A stretch of 64,000 bases of DNA from Deltaproteobacteria bacterium. Lineage in GTDB: Bacteria; Myxococcota_A; Polyangia; Nannocystales; Nannocystaceae. The notes beneath the pieces were generated by a model. That model worked only from the letters and a program-made list of their open reading frames with translations. It was not told the origin of the DNA and did not search any database. The stretch spans positions 62,001 to 126,000 of the forward strand of contig JADJEE010000001.1 in assembly GCA_016709225.1 (NCBI GenBank). The letters are read 5' to 3'. The position numbers and the translations under genes were made by a program. Of this stretch, positions 60,233 to 64,000 are shown piece after piece (position 1 is the stretch's first letter; every line of letters begins with the position of its first letter).

Positions 60233-62089
60233 TCAGTCCTCCCGTAGCAGCGAGCGCGGGAACTCCAACGCAAAGGTCGTGCCCGCGCTGCTGCTCTCGA
60301 CGATGCGGATGGTGCCGCCGTGGGCGATCATGGTCTTGCGGCAGATGGCGAGACCCAGGCCACTGCCGCGGGAGCGCTGCATGCCGTGGCCACGGTAGAA
60401 GTCGTCGAAGATGCGTCGGTGATCGCGTCGGGGGATGCCGACGCCGTTGTCCCGCACCGTCACGCGGAAGACGCGACGCAGGCCACGGCGAGCGATGACG
60501 GCGTCGACCTTCAGCTCGACGTCGTCGTGTGCACAGTAGCTGCACGCGTTCTTGCCGAGGTTGCGCAGCAACAGGCGCAGCAGCTCGGGATCCGCCCGTA
60601 GCCACGCGCGCTCGAGCTGGTGCACCGTGACGGTGACACGCTTGCTGGACCACTGCTGCAGCTCGCGACCGACGTCCTCGACCAGCGCGGCGAGATCGAC
60701 CAGCTCTGGACGAGGGCGCCACCGACCCTTGTCGAGGCGGTTGAACGACAGGATGTTCTCGACCAGGAAGTTGAGGTCGTCGATCTCGCGGATCATCCGC
60801 GTCGGGTAGTCGCGCGCCGCCGGTAGGCCGGCGGTGCGGCGCTCGATGGTCTCGGCCATGAGCCGCAGCGACGCCAGCGGCGTGCGGAGCTCGTGGGAGA
60901 CCGTCGCCACGAAGTCGTTCTTGAGCTCGACGAACCGCTGCTTGCGCGAGGCCAGCACGGTCGCGAGCACGACCGCGACCAGCGCGAGGCCGAAGCTACC
61001 CACCAGGAACACGCTCTTGATGCGGTAGTTGTCGCCGGCCTGGGCGATGCCCGCGGCGAAGCGCGGCGACGTGACCTGGATCGGCAGGCTGGCGATGGGC
61101 ACGATCGGATCGGTGAGCACCGGCATGTCGAGGCGGTCGTCGGGCTCGATGAGCGCACGGCCCCGCATCTGCTCGTCGATCACGGCCATGAGCGCGTCGA
61201 CATCGACCGCGGTGCCGACCACCGCGCCGTAGGCGTCGGTGCGCGCGTACCAGCGCCCGCCCAACACCAGCGAGGGACCGTCGAGTGCGACCGGCATGCG
61301 CAGCGGGGTGCTGAGCGGCTCGGCCATGCGATCACGGAAATCCGTGACCTCGGTGCCGGCGCGTTCCGACAGCGCCGCGACGCGCTCGGCGAGGAAGCGG
61401 AAGTCGGCCTCGGTGAAGCGGTCTCGTCGCCGTAGCAGCGCCGGCTGCAGACCCTCGACCACGACGATGCCGCCGTCGCGCAGACCGCTACGCAACAGTG
61501 CACCGAGCAGCGTGAGGTTGGGCGCCGCGCGGTCGACCAACTCGTCGAGTGCGGCGATCATCGATGGCAGGTCGAGCGTGCTGTCGATGACGTAGCGGGT
61601 GCGGTGCCGCAGCAGGTTGCGAAACGCGCGCTCGATCGGACCGTGTCCGCCGCCGCGCATGGCCTCGTGCAGCTCGCGGTGCAGCTGCAGGCGCTCGGCC
61701 CACGGCGACGTCTTGTCCGGCACCGCGATCTCGTAGCCACCGCGCAGCGCGAGGTAGAGCGAGCGCGCGGGGGTCGCGTCGCCCAAGGCAAAGCTGACCG
61801 GCCGTGGGAAGCGCTGGCGGCCGTCGACCACCAGCAGCAGGTCGGCGGTTGCCGCGAGTGGATCGTCGAGCGCGCGGCTGATCTCGTCTTCGGCCGGGTG
61901 GAGCTCACCCTCGAGCAGCTGCTCCAGGGTCCGCCGCGCGTACTCCTGCAGCGCGCCGCGCTCGGCATCGACGCGTGCGGTGGCCTGGTCGCGCTCCGCG
62001 ACGAAGATGCCCTGCAGCGAGGCCAGGCCCCACAGTAGGGTCAGCAGGCCGGTCGAGAGCACCAGCAGCGTCGGCAGCAGCCGTCGCAT
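60233..62089 (-). CDS. Membrane-bound sensor histidine kinase
   Basis: 618 residues from the ATG at 62089. Two membrane helices (residues ~5-27 and ~359-381) flank a ~330-residue extracytoplasmic sensor with coiled-coil-like and PAS-like segments. A HisKA domain follows with the phospho-acceptor H399 in VATVSHELRTPLASLRL. The HATPase domain then has an N box (LLRNLGKNACSY; Asn pair at N-x-x-x-N), G1 VRDNGVGIP, and G2 RGSGLGLAICRKTMIAHGG. It starts two bases after the YfbK-like gene stop. It would phosphorylate the downstream OmpR-type regulator; the signal is unknown. Confidence 0.93.
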   Translation of the reverse strand: MRRLLPTLLVLSTGLLTLLWGLASLQGIFVAERDQATARVDAERGALQEYARRTLEQLLEGELHPAEDEISRALDDPLAATADLLLVVDGRQRFPRPVSFALGDATPARSLYLALRGGYEIAVPDKTSPWAERLQLHRELHEAMRGGGHGPIERAFRNLLRHRTRYVIDSTLDLPSMIAALDELVDRAAPNLTLLGALLRSGLRDGGIVVVEGLQPALLRRRDRFTEADFRFLAERVAALSERAGTEVTDFRDRMAEPLSTPLRMPVALDGPSLVLGGRWYARTDAYGAVVGTAVDVDALMAVIDEQMRGRALIEPDDRLDMPVLTDPIVPIASLPIQVTSPRFAAGIAQAGDNYRIKSVFLVGSFGLALVAVVLATVLASRKQRFVELKNDFVATVSHELRTPLASLRLMAETIERRTAGLPAARDYPTRMIREIDDLNFLVENILSFNRLDKGRWRPRPELVDLAALVEDVGRELQQWSSKRVTVTVHQLERAWLRADPELLRLLLRNLGKNACSYCAHDDVELKVDAVIARRGLRRVFRVTVRDNGVGIPRRDHRRIFDDFYRGHGMQRSRGSGLGLAICRKTMIAHGGTIRIVESSSAGTTFALEFPRSLLRED

Positions 62090-62091
62090 CG

Positions 62092-63753
62092 CTACTGCAG
62101 CACCGGCATGCGGTCGAAGTCCAGCTGCGAGCCGGCGACGTCGCGATCGGGGACGGGGAGGCGTCGGTCGATGCGCGCCGCGGTGTCGATCAGGTGACCG
62201 AGCTCGGCGATCTCGGTGCGCCCGCGCCAGGCCTCGTCGAGCGCCAGGTACCACTCCTGGATCTGCCGCCAGGGCAGGTCGCGCACCCAGTAGGAGCCGC
62301 GCAGCTTCTCGGCCAGTGCGGCCACCACGAGCGCGCAGCGGGTCGCGTCGCTACCGGGTGAGGACGGGTCGGGTCGCATCGCGAGCGGTTGGATCACTTC
62401 CCGCGCCAGGCCGGTGTGCGGCTGGCGGTAGCGCAGCCGCAGGCGCCCGAACGGCGCAGTGGGCTCGCCGCGGAACTGCAGCTCGTAGAGCGCGGTCACG
62501 GCGTGACCGGGGCCGATTTCGCCGGCGTCGGTGTTCTCGCTCGCGAATGCGTCGGACGAGAGTCCGCGGTTCTCGTAACCCAACAGGCGATAGCGGGCGA
62601 CCGAGGCGGCATCGAACTCGAGCTGCAGCTTCGCGTCGCGGGCGATGACCTGCAGGGTGCCGGTCAGGTTGCGCACCAGCACCCGCTCGGCCTCGCCGAG
62701 GCGATCGAGGTACTCGTAGTTGCCGTTGCCACGGTCGGCGAGCTGCTCGAGCAGCACGTCGTCGTAGTTGTCGACGCCGACGCCGAGCGTGGAGATGTTC
62801 ACGCCGCGCTGCGCGGCCTCGGCCACGTGATCGAGCAGCTCTTCGGCGGCCTTCGGCCCCGAGGTGACCACGCCGTCCGAGAACAGCAGCACGCGGTTGA
62901 TGCCGCCGTCGATCATGCCCTTGGTCGCGAGCTCGTAGCCCAGGCGCAGGCCGGCGTCGACGTCGGTCGAGCCGGCCGGTGCGAGCTTGTCGATCGCCGC
63001 GAGGATGACGTCGGTGCGATCCCCCGCCGTCGGCTCGAGGACGATCTCGGCGGTGCTCCCGTACGAGACCAGCGCCAGGCGATCGCGCGGACCCAGGCGC
63101 GAGGTGAGCGATGCCAACGCGTCCTGCACGAGTCGCAGGCGGGCATCGAGCGCCATCGACGACGAGACGTCGACCACGAACACCAGGTTGGCGGGGGCCC
63201 GGTCCTTGCCGGCGACCTCGCGGGCGCGCAGGCCCACGTGCAGCACGTAGTAGCCGTTGCGATGCCCAGACGGCACCAGATCGGTGTAGAGCGCGAAATC
63301 CTCGCGCTCGGGCAGGGGATAGCGGTAGTCGATGGCGTTGAGGAACTCCTCCACGCGGATCGCGGACTCCTCTGGCATCTCACCGCGGTCGAGATAGGCG
63401 CGCGCGAGCGTGTACGAGGCGGTGTCGACGTCGAGGGCGAAGCTCGAGATCGACTCCTCCTCGGTGTCGATGGTCGGGTTGATGCCGTAGTGCTTGAAGT
63501 AGGTCTCGGTCAACGCCGCCGGCGGGAGCACCGGCGCGGCGGCGTCGAGCGGGGGGTCCTTGCTCGTCGAGCTGGCCGCGGTCGCGGCCCCGGGCGCGCG
63601 TGGTCGCAGCGGTGCCCGCGTGCGCCCGATGGTGACAGCGCCCGGCGACCCCGCCTCGACCTCGGTCCGCGCCGCCGCGTTGGGCGGCGATGACCGCGAG
63701 CATGCGGCCAGCGAGAGCAGGCCCGCGAGGGCGGCGTGGCGATGTCGACCCAT
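62092..63753 (-). CDS. YfbK-like von Willebrand factor A domain lipoprotein
   Basis: 553 residues; the signal peptide ends in lipobox LAAC|S. The N-terminal segment ETYFKHYGINPTIDTEEESISSFALDVDTASYTLARAYL, then IRVEEFLNAIDYRYP, is diagnostic of the YfbK family. The vWA domain follows with the MIDAS motif (NLVFVVDVSSSM, AGSTDVDAGLRLG, NRVLLFSDGV). The C-terminal ~190 residues match the DUF3520-type domain. It is the first gene of an operon with a histidine kinase and response regulator (2-base gap). It may bind an envelope ligand and feed the kinase, as sensor or substrate of the two-component pair. Confidence 0.88.
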   Translation of the reverse strand: MGRHRHAALAGLLSLAACSRSSPPNAAARTEVEAGSPGAVTIGRTRAPLRPRAPGAATAASSTSKDPPLDAAAPVLPPAALTETYFKHYGINPTIDTEEESISSFALDVDTASYTLARAYLDRGEMPEESAIRVEEFLNAIDYRYPLPEREDFALYTDLVPSGHRNGYYVLHVGLRAREVAGKDRAPANLVFVVDVSSSMALDARLRLVQDALASLTSRLGPRDRLALVSYGSTAEIVLEPTAGDRTDVILAAIDKLAPAGSTDVDAGLRLGYELATKGMIDGGINRVLLFSDGVVTSGPKAAEELLDHVAEAAQRGVNISTLGVGVDNYDDVLLEQLADRGNGNYEYLDRLGEAERVLVRNLTGTLQVIARDAKLQLEFDAASVARYRLLGYENRGLSSDAFASENTDAGEIGPGHAVTALYELQFRGEPTAPFGRLRLRYRQPHTGLAREVIQPLAMRPDPSSPGSDATRCALVVAALAEKLRGSYWVRDLPWRQIQEWYLALDEAWRGRTEIAELGHLIDTAARIDRRLPVPDRDVAGSQLDFDRMPVLQ

Positions 63754-63841
63754 GGGCGTCCTGCACCATCTTGGCCCGTCCCCGGCGCCGAAGAAAGCCC
63801 TGACGCGTCATGGTTCGGCGGGGGCGCCGTAAGTGGTGGCC

Positions 63842-64000
63842 GTGCGCCGGCGTTCGGGATCGTCGGAGATGACTGCGATGTCCTTGCACCTCGTTGGATG
63901 GTTGATCGCGCTCGGCACCGCACCCGCCGACGGCCTCGACGCCCCCGGACCGGCCTCGCGCATCGAGTCGATCACGCCCGATCTCGACGGCAAGGGTGGG
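63842..64000 (+). CDS. Start of a secreted protein, truncated by window end
   Basis: The frame from a GTG at 63842 (or the ATG at 63869) is open to base 64000. It encodes a basic N-terminus (RRRSGSSEM), a hydrophobic stretch (SLHLVGWLIALGTAPA) and then DGLDAPGPASRIESITPDLD. This looks like a signal peptide followed by a mature protein. TAAGTG ends six bases before the GTG, which would favour that start. The family cannot be judged from about 50 residues. Confidence 0.5.
   Translation, partial: MRRRSGSSEMTAMSLHLVGWLIALGTAPADGLDAPGPASRIESITPDLDGKGG

Overview
The window is a dense, very G+C-rich chromosomal segment that reads like a myxobacterium of the Nannocystis/Plesiocystis type (phylum Myxococcota). 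This placement is inferred from content, not from a marker gene. The supporting signs are: many secreted lipoproteins with Ser/Gly/Thr/Asp-rich linkers after the lipobox; Cys-rich and 'metal-binding motif' lipoproteins; a DUF1592/DUF1588/DUF1585 protein paired with a DUF1552 protein; a Hanks-type Ser/Thr kinase; and OmpA proteins with thrombospondin type 3 repeats. I see no rRNA, tRNA, CRISPR array, insertion sequence, phage or integrase.

Layout. 0-8.8 kb: 3' end of an S41-type peptidase, a large YwqK/DUF4241-like protein with an acidic tail, a small lipoprotein, the DUF1592-DUF1552 pair behind a perfect 22-bp palindrome, and an HD hydrolase with a coiled-coil lipoprotein. 8.9-16.7 kb: a SpoIID domain fused to a bulb-lectin domain, lipoproteins (one with a somatomedin-B-like knot), a membrane protein, a TylF-type methyltransferase and a phospholipase C/acid phosphatase-type phosphoesterase. 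16.9-24.2 kb: the glyoxylate bypass (aceB-aceA), a receiver-only response regulator, a vWA lipoprotein, an ScfR/RamB-type regulator and an OmpA lipoprotein. 24.3-41.2 kb: mostly surface lipoproteins, plus an OmpA/TSP3 protein, a Ser/Thr kinase, a FadL-like porin and a YwqK-repeat lipoprotein. 41.2-51.2 kb: a frameshifted serine hydrolase, a lipoprotein with a putative His/Cys protease dyad, trmO, a vWA lipoprotein, a TerB-like protein and an operon for periplasmic thiol chemistry (VKOR-DsbA fusion, OmpA-like, TlpA-like). 51.2-58.1 kb: a methyltransferase, a GNAT protein, plsX with an in-frame stop, a frameshifted SpoU methyltransferase, a lamin-tail-like lipoprotein, and the NAD salvage pair pncB-pncA. 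58.1-64 kb: a Spy-like protein, a CBS protein, an operon of YfbK-like vWA protein, histidine kinase and response regulator, and the start of a further secreted protein.

Two themes join the genes. First, secretion: about a third of the proteins carry lipobox signal peptides, many are Cys-rich, and the VKOR-DsbA/TlpA operon would supply or correct their disulfides. Second, C2/fatty-acid metabolism: the glyoxylate operon lies near an acyl-responsive ScfR/RamB-type regulator, with plsX and a FadL-like porin elsewhere in the window.

The most striking non-coding signal is a recurrent extended -10-like element (TGnTAnnnT, or at least TAnnnT) ending about 6-10 bases before the start codon of many unrelated genes. 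It predicts leaderless transcripts. Three genes (plsX, a SpoU methyltransferase, a serine hydrolase) are broken by single-base events. Either the sequence carries a few errors or these are genuine lesions. TAG is used as an ordinary stop elsewhere in the window, so codon reassignment is unlikely.
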